Source: Pycnococcus provasolii
Lineage: Eukaryota > Chlorophyta > Pseudoscourfieldiophyceae > Pseudoscourfieldiales
Length of the DNA: 64,000 nucleotides
NCBI GenBank assembly: GCA_049487715.1
Contig: CP150548.1
Coordinates: forward strand, 372,001 to 436,000
Reading direction: 5' to 3'
In this document: positions 26,837 to 35,295 of the stretch, piece after piece
Layout: each line of letters starts with the position of its first letter
Numbering within the stretch: the first letter of the stretch is position 1
Translations under genes and position numbers: made by a program
The notes under the pieces: generated by a model
Seen by the model: only the letters and a program-made list of their open reading frames with translations
Told to the model about the DNA's origin: nothing
The model's database searches: none

Positions 26837-29800
26837 ATGTCGAGGATGACATTCTCCTCAGACGGCGACGCGGACTCCTTCAAGCTGCGCATGAAGCTCC
26901 AGCACGACAACAACAACGACAACAACAACAACAACAACGACGACAAGCAGCCAGAGGACATCGCGCCATCCTCTGACGACGACGTCGACTCGCTCCGAGG
27001 TTCGGACGACGACGAGGAAGAAGAAGGCGACGACGTTCCGGTGAAAACGTTCCAGTTTGGCTCAAAGGTGGCGCAGTCCTACCTTGGACCACACCGCGAG
27101 GTGCAGAGAGTTGCCCACGACACGTTCACAGGCATGACGGCGTGCTTCTTTGCTCTCGTCGCCGTATTGAGCATGATGGTTGGCTTCACATTTGTGGCGG
27201 CCATGACGCAACTTCCACAACAGTTTGCCATCGACAATACCACAGTGGGCTTCGACGCGCCAAATGCGTCCTTGACGCGCAAGCCGCAACTCGAAGCTCT
27301 TAAGGACGACCTCACCATGACCAACTACACCATGCATTTTTGGAATGTCACGAACCCTGTCGAGTATCTGGCGGGCACGCAGCCGCCCTCGCTGGTTCCC
27401 GTCGGCCCGTTTCTCAAGCGAACGATCAAAACCACCAGCGCAAATGTCACGTTCAGCGACGACGGCAAGTACGTGCAGAAGCGCATGGGCGGTGTCGGCA
27501 CGATTGAGTTTATCATGCCCGACAACGTCAAGCCGTCCGATCGCCTCTACCTCGTGAACAAGTTCTGGTTCGGACTCACATTCGGCGATGACACGAGGCT
27601 CCTTCTGGCCACCGTTCCGCTTGTTTTGCCGCCACTATACTCCGGCCTCGTGGCAATGGGCGCTATGCTTAACCTCACCGAGCCGATCGTTCTTGCGCAC
27701 TGGAGCTCATGCGCCCTAGGAGCGCCTGTCGGCGACCTGAACCCATTGGCTAAGGCGCACTATCCCATACCCTTTGAGTTTGGCTGCTGGGCAAAGCAGC
27801 GCGCGGCAGCTGATCCGTCCATCCCGCAGAATGCCACGGTTCTTTCCGCGAAATCGGCAAGGGCGGTGCTTGGTGCGCTCAACGGAACCGCGAATCCCGT
27901 CACAGCCCCCGCGTATGCCACTATGATCCACTACAGCTTTGCCCCGGATGCTAAGCTATCTCATGCGGCCATGGCGTATACGTTCGGTCTCAACAGCGTC
28001 GAGCAAGCGTCGCTGGTGCGCGAGTACGTCGGGTACATCTCGAAGACCTATGGCGTGGCAGTTGCCAAGAGTGTCATGGGACCCCCCCTTGGACCCAAGT
28101 CGACGGGTATCGTGTTGAATCGTACGGTCGCCGAGTTCATGTGGCAGTACGAGGACCCGCTTTTTGGCGTGGTGCAGGCGGGCTTCGGACCGAAGAAAAA
28201 TCTCTGGTGCTTTGCGTGCTATGCGGTCCAGGGTGAGAATCTTGGAGGCAAATATCAACTCGGCGAGCCGGTAGATTGGCAGGGTGGAGTGAACGCGTCG
28301 TATCTGCCGCCAGGATACGTTCCACACGATCCGGACTGGGTGGATGACAAAATGGGGCCTTGGCAGCACACAGGCAAAGGTGACATTTTCGCCTGGAGTT
28401 CGTATCGCACGTACGAAGATCCTCTGCAGCTTGGCAAGTATGATGCGACAGACATCGTGCGCAGCATCAAAGGTGAGGAGGTTGGCAAGTACGAGGACTT
28501 TCTGAACGTGCAGAGCATCTTCGTCAAGAATGTCGACGCAGAAACGCTCGAATTCGACATACCTTTTCAAGCCGGATTTCGCGACCGCCTGACGCGCGAT
28601 CCTCTTAGCGTGCCTGTGGCAGATGCCCACTTGGCGGGATATCGATACCGCCGCGCCGAGGGAGATCTGATTGGCTGCGACAAGGACACATCCCGGCATG
28701 GCTGCGGCGTTCCGTCGGGCTTCTACCGTCCAGCGCGTGGTGCGTGGGATATGCTCAGCGTTCGTGCAGGTTACGAGACGGCACTCATACCACCGAGCGC
28801 ACAGACATGGCCAAGCGGATTCATGCAAACGATGGGCGACCTGCACCGGGCTGACGAGAGATTCGTCGAGAGCATTTTTCCGAAGGATGCTGGAGTCAAC
28901 GAGACTGCTGCGGAGACGCGAGCACGTTATAAGGAAGTATACCCTGGCATTGACGACGAGCGGAACGACAAATCGATTACAGTTTGGCGCCCCATGGCGA
29001 CCACGAAGGCGGACATCGGCTTCACGGTTGAGCAGCACAGTACTGTAGTAGAGCTGTGCGGCGTGAAGCCAAGCCCACTGCACCCCACGGTTTGGTACGG
29101 CAACCCCACGATTGGCAACTACACATGGCTTCCGTGCGGCGGTTCAGAGTTACACTACGGACTGACCGACAAGGGATCGATCGCGTTCTCCGTCTTGGCA
29201 ACCGCCGCATACGCTATCTCGGGTCCTATTGTTGTGATCTACTGCATCATGATCCCGCTCCTGTACTGCCTTTATAAGGCCTGCTTTCGCCTCGACGATA
29301 GAAAGCGCTCGCACCTTCGCCACGCAATGCGCTCGTACACGCGCGGCGACGTGCTGCATCACGAGGCTGGTGGTACGATATCGTCAAAGGCAGTCAAGGT
29401 TGCCGAGGAGAAGCGCAAGCTACACGCGGCTGCTCGTCGCATCACAATCGCCGTATCTCAGGATCAGACGCTCACTTCGGAGGTATCGAAAGCGGCATTA
29501 CCCGAGTGCAGCGATGGAGCTGACCCCCAGACATCGATGCGGCGCCGCCGTATATCTCGCTTCGACGGCGAGAAGTCGCCGACGAGTGATGAGACGGTAG
29601 AGTCGTGGCTGACTCGCTTGATGTCTGACTTCCAGGGCCACATGAAACGTGCGGTGGGCATGAAGCCTTCCACGCCCGGATTGAAGAGTCAGCTGGTGGA
29701 CGACGATGCCGATGAGATGCCGATCATGCCCCCTGACGATCGTCCTCGTGCACCACCACGCATGGAGGCGCTGAGGCGCATGTCGCAGTCCCCAAAGGCA

Positions 29801-29872
29801 TCGGCTGGCCAAGAGTGGATTCGCCTTGGCGATGAGGCTGCTGGAAATACGTCTCGCAGTCCATTCGCGTAG
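26837..29872 (+). CDS. CD36/LIMP-2 (SCARB) family membrane protein
   Basis: ATG 26837, 1011 residues. The N-terminal 90 residues are cytosolic-like: an Asn run, then acidic. A TM segment follows (ACFFALVAVLSMMVGFTFVA, about 100-122). The large ectodomain (about 125-780) starts with the family's topology: FWNVTNPVEYLAG, then PSLVPVGPFLKR, like the 'N..N..e...G..P...e.GPY.Y' entry of CD36 proteins. It has many N-x-S/T sites and paired Cys in its second half. A second TM lies at about 783-813, followed by a roughly 200-residue cytosolic tail, much longer than in animal CD36 or LIMP-2. The family binds lipids or acts as a lysosomal receptor. At about twice the usual length, with an enlarged ectodomain and tail, the ligand is unknown. 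Confidence 0.75.
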   Translation: MSRMTFSSDGDADSFKLRMKLQHDNNNDNNNNNNDDKQPEDIAPSSDDDVDSLRGSDDDEEEEGDDVPVKTFQFGSKVAQSYLGPHREVQRVAHDTFTGMTACFFALVAVLSMMVGFTFVAAMTQLPQQFAIDNTTVGFDAPNASLTRKPQLEALKDDLTMTNYTMHFWNVTNPVEYLAGTQPPSLVPVGPFLKRTIKTTSANVTFSDDGKYVQKRMGGVGTIEFIMPDNVKPSDRLYLVNKFWFGLTFGDDTRLLLATVPLVLPPLYSGLVAMGAMLNLTEPIVLAHWSSCALGAPVGDLNPLAKAHYPIPFEFGCWAKQRAAADPSIPQNATVLSAKSARAVLGALNGTANPVTAPAYATMIHYSFAPDAKLSHAAMAYTFGLNSVEQASLVREYVGYISKTYGVAVAKSVMGPPLGPKSTGIVLNRTVAEFMWQYEDPLFGVVQAGFGPKKNLWCFACYAVQGENLGGKYQLGEPVDWQGGVNASYLPPGYVPHDPDWVDDKMGPWQHTGKGDIFAWSSYRTYEDPLQLGKYDATDIVRSIKGEEVGKYEDFLNVQSIFVKNVDAETLEFDIPFQAGFRDRLTRDPLSVPVADAHLAGYRYRRAEGDLIGCDKDTSRHGCGVPSGFYRPARGAWDMLSVRAGYETALIPPSAQTWPSGFMQTMGDLHRADERFVESIFPKDAGVNETAAETRARYKEVYPGIDDERNDKSITVWRPMATTKADIGFTVEQHSTVVELCGVKPSPLHPTVWYGNPTIGNYTWLPCGGSELHYGLTDKGSIAFSVLATAAYAISGPIVVIYCIMIPLLYCLYKACFRLDDRKRSHLRHAMRSYTRGDVLHHEAGGTISSKAVKVAEEKRKLHAAARRITIAVSQDQTLTSEVSKAALPECSDGADPQTSMRRRRISRFDGEKSPTSDETVESWLTRLMSDFQGHMKRAVGMKPSTPGLKSQLVDDDADEMPIMPPDDRPRAPPRMEALRRMSQSPKASAGQEWIRLGDEAAGNTSRSPFA

Positions 29873-30497
29873 CTGATGCATTCGGCGCGTTTGAAAGCCG
29901 CTGGTGAGAGAGGGGGGAAGGGAGGGTGGGGAGAGATGAATCAGCACAAGTCCGCAGGAGATATTTTTGTTTGTTTGGCTCTCATGTTCCACGGAGAGAG
30001 AGTAATAAAAGGTAATAAAAAGGGGTGAGAAAGTAATAAAAATACCACGACAAAACCATTTCATTCACAACAACAACTAGTCTGTCTGCTGTATGATAAC
30101 CGGCCCATGAGCTCGCTCACTTGACAAAAGAAACGAGTCCCTTGCAGTAGGTTAAACTTTTGAAATACTCGCGGCCCGATTTATTTGGCAAGCAAGGTTG
30201 ACTGATGGCTTAACGCTCCAACCAGGGTCTCAAGTCCCGACCAAGACCAAGGGAGGCAGAAACAAGAGACAACAAGAGACAGAATAGGAGGTCAGGCAGG
30301 CAGAGTGGCATGATGTCTGTCACACAAGAGGAAGCCGTGCACATGCACAACAAGACCTCGAGATTCTCCCCGATTCATTCCTTCGTATCACAGACTTGAG
30401 AATGTACGTATTACACGATGCGAAAATGCCGAATGCAATCCTCACGATAGATCATGCGCTAGGTGAGAGCGCCTCACGCTTGCAACAAAAGCCACAA
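29873..30497. other. Intergenic, convergent 3' ends
   Basis: This spacer lies between two converging genes. It has three GTAATAAAA repeats at about 30000-30040, probably within 3' UTR or polyadenylation signals, and an AACAAGAGACA direct repeat near 30261-30281. I see no gene. Confidence 0.55.
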
Positions 30498-31448
30498 CTA
30501 TTCATCGACGTCGAAGTCTGGGTCGGCGTCGCCGTGGCAAGGGCAGCTCTCGGGATAGTTGTGAGTTGTGACGAATTTCAGGCCAAACATGATCGAGGCA
30601 TCAAGAAAGGCGCCGTCGTGTGGCATGACACTGCCTTCGTTGTCCTTGTCGACACATACGCCAATGACGCGACACTTTCCTGCGTAAAAATCCATCAACT
30701 CGAATTGAAGCATTGGCTCGAGAGCATACACTTGGCTCAATGCGTCGTCGATATCGGCGCGGGAGTAGTACTTGCAGCACTCACATATTGGATTACGTTC
30801 GCCAGTCATGGGATCAAAGCCATCGGGAAACGGCGACTTGTACACGCGGTTGTTTACCTTCACAGCGAGGGAGTTGCGTTGCGCCCACAGGAAGATAGCA
30901 CCCCAAAACGACTTGAAGCTGACCTTGTCATGTAAGTCGTACATCGCTTGAACGGCGCCAAGCACCTTGTCCACTTCGTCGTCATTGTACGTTCCCATAC
31001 AGCGAAGTATGTAGTAGAAGCGTGCTTGATCTCCTCCGTCACGCACAAGGTCAACGACTTGCTCGTATCCCACAGGGTCAAACGCGCTCATCTCCTCAGG
31101 GCTTACCGGCATACGCCTGGGCCTCGTCATCGTCGTCCGTGTGCGTTTCGCCGTTCCGTCTTTCTTGTAGTACCCACCATCCGTGTGCACGCGCGGATTC
31201 ACGAAGATCTCCTCCAGTGCTCGCAGGGTGTCGACATTCCTCCTAAAGAGCTGCGTCTTTTGGTCGCGTGCGGGGTGCTTGAGCACCGTGCCCACGGTCC
31301 CCGTCGTGTGGTAGACGTTGATGCGCACGTGTCCGAACGTCTCGCATGTTCGCTCGTAGCCGATCACGCGCGACACTTGGTTGACTTGCACGCACGCGTA
31401 CGCATGCGCGCGGGCGAGCGCGTGCACCTGAGCCGGCGTGTACGGCAT
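30498..31448 (-). CDS. Hypothetical protein, intracellular, Cys-containing C-terminus
   Basis: The first ATG is at 31446-31448, giving 316 residues; the frame runs upstream without an ATG. There is no signal peptide or TM segment. The N-terminal half is mixed alpha/beta (VHALARAHAYACVQVNQ, then TFGHVRINVYHTTGTVGTVL) and leads to a basic patch, KHPARDQKTQLFRRNV. The second half is helical with aromatic residues (RFYYILRCMG, SFKSFWGAIFLWAQRNS) and ends in a C-x-C-C cluster, C-x-C-H and a strongly acidic tail. I do not recognise the family. The gene is divergent from the FIGNL1-like gene, with 451 bp between start codons, so the two may share a promoter. Base composition resembles its neighbours. 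Confidence 0.65.
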   Translation of the reverse strand: MPYTPAQVHALARAHAYACVQVNQVSRVIGYERTCETFGHVRINVYHTTGTVGTVLKHPARDQKTQLFRRNVDTLRALEEIFVNPRVHTDGGYYKKDGTAKRTRTTMTRPRRMPVSPEEMSAFDPVGYEQVVDLVRDGGDQARFYYILRCMGTYNDDEVDKVLGAVQAMYDLHDKVSFKSFWGAIFLWAQRNSLAVKVNNRVYKSPFPDGFDPMTGERNPICECCKYYSRADIDDALSQVYALEPMLQFELMDFYAGKCRVIGVCVDKDNEGSVMPHDGAFLDASIMFGLKFVTTHNYPESCPCHGDADPDFDVDE

Positions 31449-31899
31449 AAGGCTGACTATGGACGGGACAGGCGAGGTGATGGTGAGCTGATTGATGTTC
31501 CAAGGGGACTCAAGACGTGAGTTGACTTGTACGCCTTGAACTGCCACCTGTGCAGATTCTGATTCGGGACGGAAAAATCCCAAATATATCCCAGGGGGAC
31601 TACCCCAGGGAGTCTCTTTATCGGCAACAATGGGTGGATCCCCAATCACAAGACATCTACCCTTAGTACTACAGGAAATGCCAATGGGTCCCCACAACGG
31701 TTCGTGGTTTGTCTCCGGGAGGGGAGCCTCCGGGACCCGCGTTTTCTCCTCTCAACCGCTTCAAACCCCTGCTTCAAACCTTCCCCCCACAGGCCACAGA
31801 ACAGACCGCCTGCTTTGCGGCCTGCTTTGTCTGTGTGTACTCGTCATTCTCCCACTCTTGCTTCGGTTTTCCGCTTCATTTCATTCATCCACCTGCTGC
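31449..31899. other. Divergent promoter region
   Basis: The region between the two start codons includes GGG/CCC-rich short inverted repeats near 31590-31615 (CCCAGGGGGACTACCCCAGGG) and near 31715-31737 (CTCCGGGAGGGGAGCCTCCGGG). A pyrimidine-rich stretch (about 31840-31895) suits a 5' UTR of the AAA gene. The AAA frame could in principle start as early as ATG 31630. Confidence 0.5.
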
Positions 31900-34272
31900 A
31901 TGTCCGTGCTTTCCCCGACCGATTGTAATTCCTACCTGGCCCTGGGAGGAATTCCGGGCGGCAAAAAAATAGTGGTACCACCACCTGCGTTTGGACCTGT
32001 GGTGAGATCTCAGGCAGATACGGATTTGGCGCAGATATATAGGACTGGCGCAGAAGAGACGTGTGAAGCGCACGTCGCATCCATAGCTGCTGCGTCAATG
32101 GCACACGCCACCTCAGACCCTGAAACGAACCTACTCACGCACATGCGCCTGCTCGCTTGCCTCTCCACAGCTCACACAGGGACGCAACAAAACTACGACG
32201 CCGGAACGCCGTTCGCGACGCGAGAGGCGGTGCTTGCTGTCAGTGCGGCGAGCGCGCAGCTGCACGCGGGCGTGATCGACGCACTCGTCGGAAGTCAGCG
32301 CGCGGCAGCTGGTGGAACCACGAACGTCGAGGAGGACGAAATGGCGATCGCGGAGAGGCTGCAGAAAGTTATGTGGGGACAAGATGCCGTGCCTTGGACG
32401 ACGCTCGACGCGCGCACTGCACTCGCACGTCGCACGAAGGCGGCACCTCCACGAGCACTTGCACCGGCGTCACAGAGCGCTGCTCGTCAGCCTCCTCAGC
32501 ACGCGCCGGCTCCTCCTCCAAGTCACAACGCGCCACCGCCGGCAGCAGCACAGTTGCGGCAGCCACCACCACCGGCACCTGCAGAATCATCTAGAAGTGC
32601 GCTGTTTCGTGCACCGAGCAACGCCGGTTTCAGCGCTCCCGCGGCGGCACCGCAGGCGCAAAACTGGAAGCGTCGGAGAACAGAGGCTGGGTTTGGAGAG
32701 AATGGAAAGGGACGAGCGGCTGACGAGCCAGCCAGGCGCGGTGGCAGAGGCGACGATGCGTGGACTCGAAGAGGGCGTAACGACCGACGCGAACCGGAGC
32801 GAGAGGGCGAGCCAACGCGATTTGGAACGGCAGGCTCTGCTGCCCGCCTTGGTCTAAAGCCAAGAGACCTGAGGTCGGCCGAGAGGGACGACGACGGCGA
32901 CGACGACGAAAGCGGCGCTCCTTCTTGGGCTGGTGCCTTTCGCAGCGCCGCAGGAGGTCAGGCGAAGCGTGGCTTTCAGGCACCTCAGACGGTGAATCGT
33001 GAAGGCGGCGACGGCGACGGCAGTGCTGGTGGGTCGAAGCTCGGTAAGCCTCCTCCCTACGTTCGCAAGGCGATTGGCGCAAATGGAGCAAACGGTGGTG
33101 GCAATGCGGGCGGCGGTGCGAAGGACGCAGCCAAGGAGGAGGATGGCGGACTCCCACCCAAGGTGGCTGAGCTGCTCGCAGACCCGGAGACGGGTGAACT
33201 TCCCGAGAATCTGGCAGGCATCGGGCCTGAGCTCCTGGATACAGTGTGTCGCGAGTGCCTGCTTCCAGCAGGCACGAAGCAGGTGAGCTGGGACGCGATC
33301 GCGGGTCTGGCTGACGTCAAGTCGCGCGTGTTCGAAACGGTTGTCTGGCCAATTCACCACCCGAGCTTATTCACCGGACCTCGCGCACCACCAAAGGGAC
33401 TGCTGCTCTTCGGTCCGCCAGGAACCGGGAAAACAATGATCGGACGAGCGGTGGCAAGCGAGATCGCAGCCTCGTTCTTCAACGTGAGTGCGGCAAATCT
33501 GTGCAGTAAGTGGATTGGCGAGGGTGAGAAGATGGTGCGCGCGCTCTTTGCTGTTGCGCGCCACCTTGCGCCGAGCGTCGTCTTCGTGGATGAGGTCGAC
33601 AGTGTTCTTGGCGCGCGCAGCAGCGGCGAGCACGAAAGCAGCCGCCGCCTTAAGACGCAGCTGCTGATTGAGATGGAGGGCATTGGCGATGGTACGACTC
33701 CGGGAGCCAAGCCACGACCCATGCTGGTGATCGGTGCAACAAATCGACCGGAGGAGCTTGACGAGGCTGCTCGCCGGCGGCTTCCGAAGCAGCTGTACAT
33801 CCCGTTGCCTTGCGCCGAAGCTCGCAAGGCTATCGTCGACATCTTTCTTCGCAACGAGTTTGACGAGGATGCGGCGAGTTCGGGAGATGCTAAGGCGCCG
33901 CTTGGCGACAAGGTTCGCGCGCGCCTCTCACCGTCAGAGCTCAGCACACTCTTGTCGAAAACGGAAGGGTACTCTGGCTCGGACATGCGCGCTCTCATTC
34001 AGGAAGCTTCGTACGGCCCGGTGCGAGAACTGCAGCGCGCCGCGATGGTGGATGGTGGCCAGTTGCCTGCAGCCGGATCGCTAACGGCGGATCAGCTGCG
34101 ACCCGTGGTTTTGGAGGACTTTCGACGAGCCGCAAGACAGCAGAGACGCAGCGTTAGCGAGGAGGAGGTGAAGCGCTACGAGGAGTATAATAGCAGATTT
34201 GGAGCGTCTCGTGCGGATGCCGACGCGGACGGCGTTGCGGGCAGCCAGTGGGGCGACGACGACGGATGGTGA
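31900..34272 (+). CDS. FIGNL1: Fidgetin-like AAA ATPase (FIGNL1 type)
   Basis: I chose ATG 31900 because the more upstream frame (from ATG 31630) looks like translated UTR. The product is 790 residues. The N-terminal half is Ala/Pro/Arg-rich and disordered with a helical segment near the start. The meiotic-clade AAA cassette begins at about 460 with VSWDAIAGLADVKSRVFETV. It has Walker A GPPGTGKT (505-512), Walker B VVFVDEVDS (about 560-568), sensor-1 IGATNRPEELDEAARRR with the Arg finger region, and a C-terminal Vps4-like helix. The order and the short LCSKWIGEGEKMVRALFAVA pore-loop segment match FIGNL1 better than spastin or katanin p60; there is no MIT domain. FIGNL1 disassembles recombinase filaments, and relatives sever microtubules. 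Confidence 0.85.
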   Translation: MSVLSPTDCNSYLALGGIPGGKKIVVPPPAFGPVVRSQADTDLAQIYRTGAEETCEAHVASIAAASMAHATSDPETNLLTHMRLLACLSTAHTGTQQNYDAGTPFATREAVLAVSAASAQLHAGVIDALVGSQRAAAGGTTNVEEDEMAIAERLQKVMWGQDAVPWTTLDARTALARRTKAAPPRALAPASQSAARQPPQHAPAPPPSHNAPPPAAAQLRQPPPPAPAESSRSALFRAPSNAGFSAPAAAPQAQNWKRRRTEAGFGENGKGRAADEPARRGGRGDDAWTRRGRNDRREPEREGEPTRFGTAGSAARLGLKPRDLRSAERDDDGDDDESGAPSWAGAFRSAAGGQAKRGFQAPQTVNREGGDGDGSAGGSKLGKPPPYVRKAIGANGANGGGNAGGGAKDAAKEEDGGLPPKVAELLADPETGELPENLAGIGPELLDTVCRECLLPAGTKQVSWDAIAGLADVKSRVFETVVWPIHHPSLFTGPRAPPKGLLLFGPPGTGKTMIGRAVASEIAASFFNVSAANLCSKWIGEGEKMVRALFAVARHLAPSVVFVDEVDSVLGARSSGEHESSRRLKTQLLIEMEGIGDGTTPGAKPRPMLVIGATNRPEELDEAARRRLPKQLYIPLPCAEARKAIVDIFLRNEFDEDAASSGDAKAPLGDKVRARLSPSELSTLLSKTEGYSGSDMRALIQEASYGPVRELQRAAMVDGGQLPAAGSLTADQLRPVVLEDFRRAARQQRRSVSEEEVKRYEEYNSRFGASRADADADGVAGSQWGDDDGW

Positions 34273-34336
34273 GCAGGAACGATAAAAGTAACACACACAC
34301 ACACACAAAACAAATCTTTGTAACATTCGGCTGACG

Positions 34337-35125
34337 CTATTTTGACGAACCAGCTGGTCTGCGAGCTGTGACGAATACACTGCCCTTATCACCACGGCCG
34401 AGTCGGAGCGTGTCGTCGAGGTAGGTCACCTCCACCCATCCTTCCGGACCTCGACCACCGTTGGCCCACTGCAGAGGCACAGTCACAAGGTTGGCAGCGC
34501 TCTCTTTGTCACGCCCAAGCTTGAACGAAACGTCGTCAAATACCACATCAAGTCTTGTGTCCGGTCGTGCGTCACTCTGAGAACAACGACCCTTAATAAT
34601 GACGTGCAGCACGACCGCGTTCCAAAATAGGCTGATAGAAGCCTCGTTGGAGACGACACCATTAAAGGCGTCAATGTTTTGCTGATTCGCGACTGTCTTA
34701 GCGAACGGCTTGCCCGCTCCGTCGTTGACGTCGATTGTGCTCAAGCTGCGCCCGAGCGGATTCTTCTCTTTATCCGCGTCCTCGTCTGCGACCCTCGCAG
34801 ATGGTGAGACTATGGCACCTACGCCCTCCTTCGAACGCCTAAGCTCGTCCTCCTCCGCGGACGCAGCACCCGTCCAAAGCAGCGACCAGTCCGCCGTCAG
34901 AAGGTCGTTTTTCGTCGCTGGATTGTCTGTTGGATTGATTGCCTCAAGCTCAGCGACGAGAGCGACGACGTCCGCTCGAGCGGGTGGTGACGGCGCTGAC
35001 ACGAGGCGCAGCAGAGACGACTTCAGTGCTGCTGGTGACGACGACGACGACGCTGAGGCTGAGGCTGACGTTGACGTCATACGCGACATAACCTTACGGT
35101 AACCCGTGGAGACGTTAACGCGCAT
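34337..35125 (-). CDS. Plastid lipid-associated protein (PAP/fibrillin)
   Basis: ATG at 35123-35125, 262 residues. The first 30 or so residues are Ser/Ala/Thr-rich with Arg and no acidic residue, a typical chloroplast transit peptide. The PAP/fibrillin beta-barrel follows: VVALVAELEAINPTDNPA, then LLTADWSLLWTG, and at the end GWVEVTYLDDTLRLGRGDKG followed by VFVTAR. The W-x-L-x-W-T entry and Y-L-D-D-x-L-R-(I/L)-x-R-G-D-x-G exit are the family's hallmarks. Fibrillins bind lipids in plastoglobules or thylakoids. This gene is the clearest sign that the organism has a plastid. It converges with the FIGNL1-like gene (64 bp between stops). A GGGTTA array lies 87-105 bp upstream. Confidence 0.9.
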   Translation of the reverse strand: MRVNVSTGYRKVMSRMTSTSASASASSSSSPAALKSSLLRLVSAPSPPARADVVALVAELEAINPTDNPATKNDLLTADWSLLWTGAASAEEDELRRSKEGVGAIVSPSARVADEDADKEKNPLGRSLSTIDVNDGAGKPFAKTVANQQNIDAFNGVVSNEASISLFWNAVVLHVIIKGRCSQSDARPDTRLDVVFDDVSFKLGRDKESAANLVTVPLQWANGGRGPEGWVEVTYLDDTLRLGRGDKGSVFVTARRPAGSSK

Positions 35126-35211
35126 CGTGCGCTGATGCGGATGCGGAGTCGTGAGTGGAGACAGACGGCCCGTGAGTGATTTTCAACCACAACCAAACCG
35201 GGAGGGGATTC

Positions 35212-35230
35212 GGGTTAGGGTTAGGGTTAG
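35212..35230 (+). promoter_or_regulatory. Telomere-type GGGTTA x3 array upstream of the fibrillin gene
   Basis: Three GGGTTA units lie between two minus-strand genes, 87-105 bp upstream of the fibrillin ATG and 66 bp beyond the stop of the ankyrin/armadillo gene. Here the G-rich strand is the non-coding strand relative to the fibrillin gene, the opposite of the other single arrays. Confidence 0.5.
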
Positions 35231-35295
35231 ATGAAGCTGACGTGGCATCTCTCCATCAATCTCCGTTTGTTCTTTGTAAGTCCAGGACATTACAT

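Noticed and set aside
31630-31899. N-terminal extension of the FIGNL1-like protein from ATG 31630
   Set aside because: The region is pyrimidine-rich, overlaps the shared divergent promoter and reads as a Leu/Cys run unlike the family. It is kept only as an alternative start.
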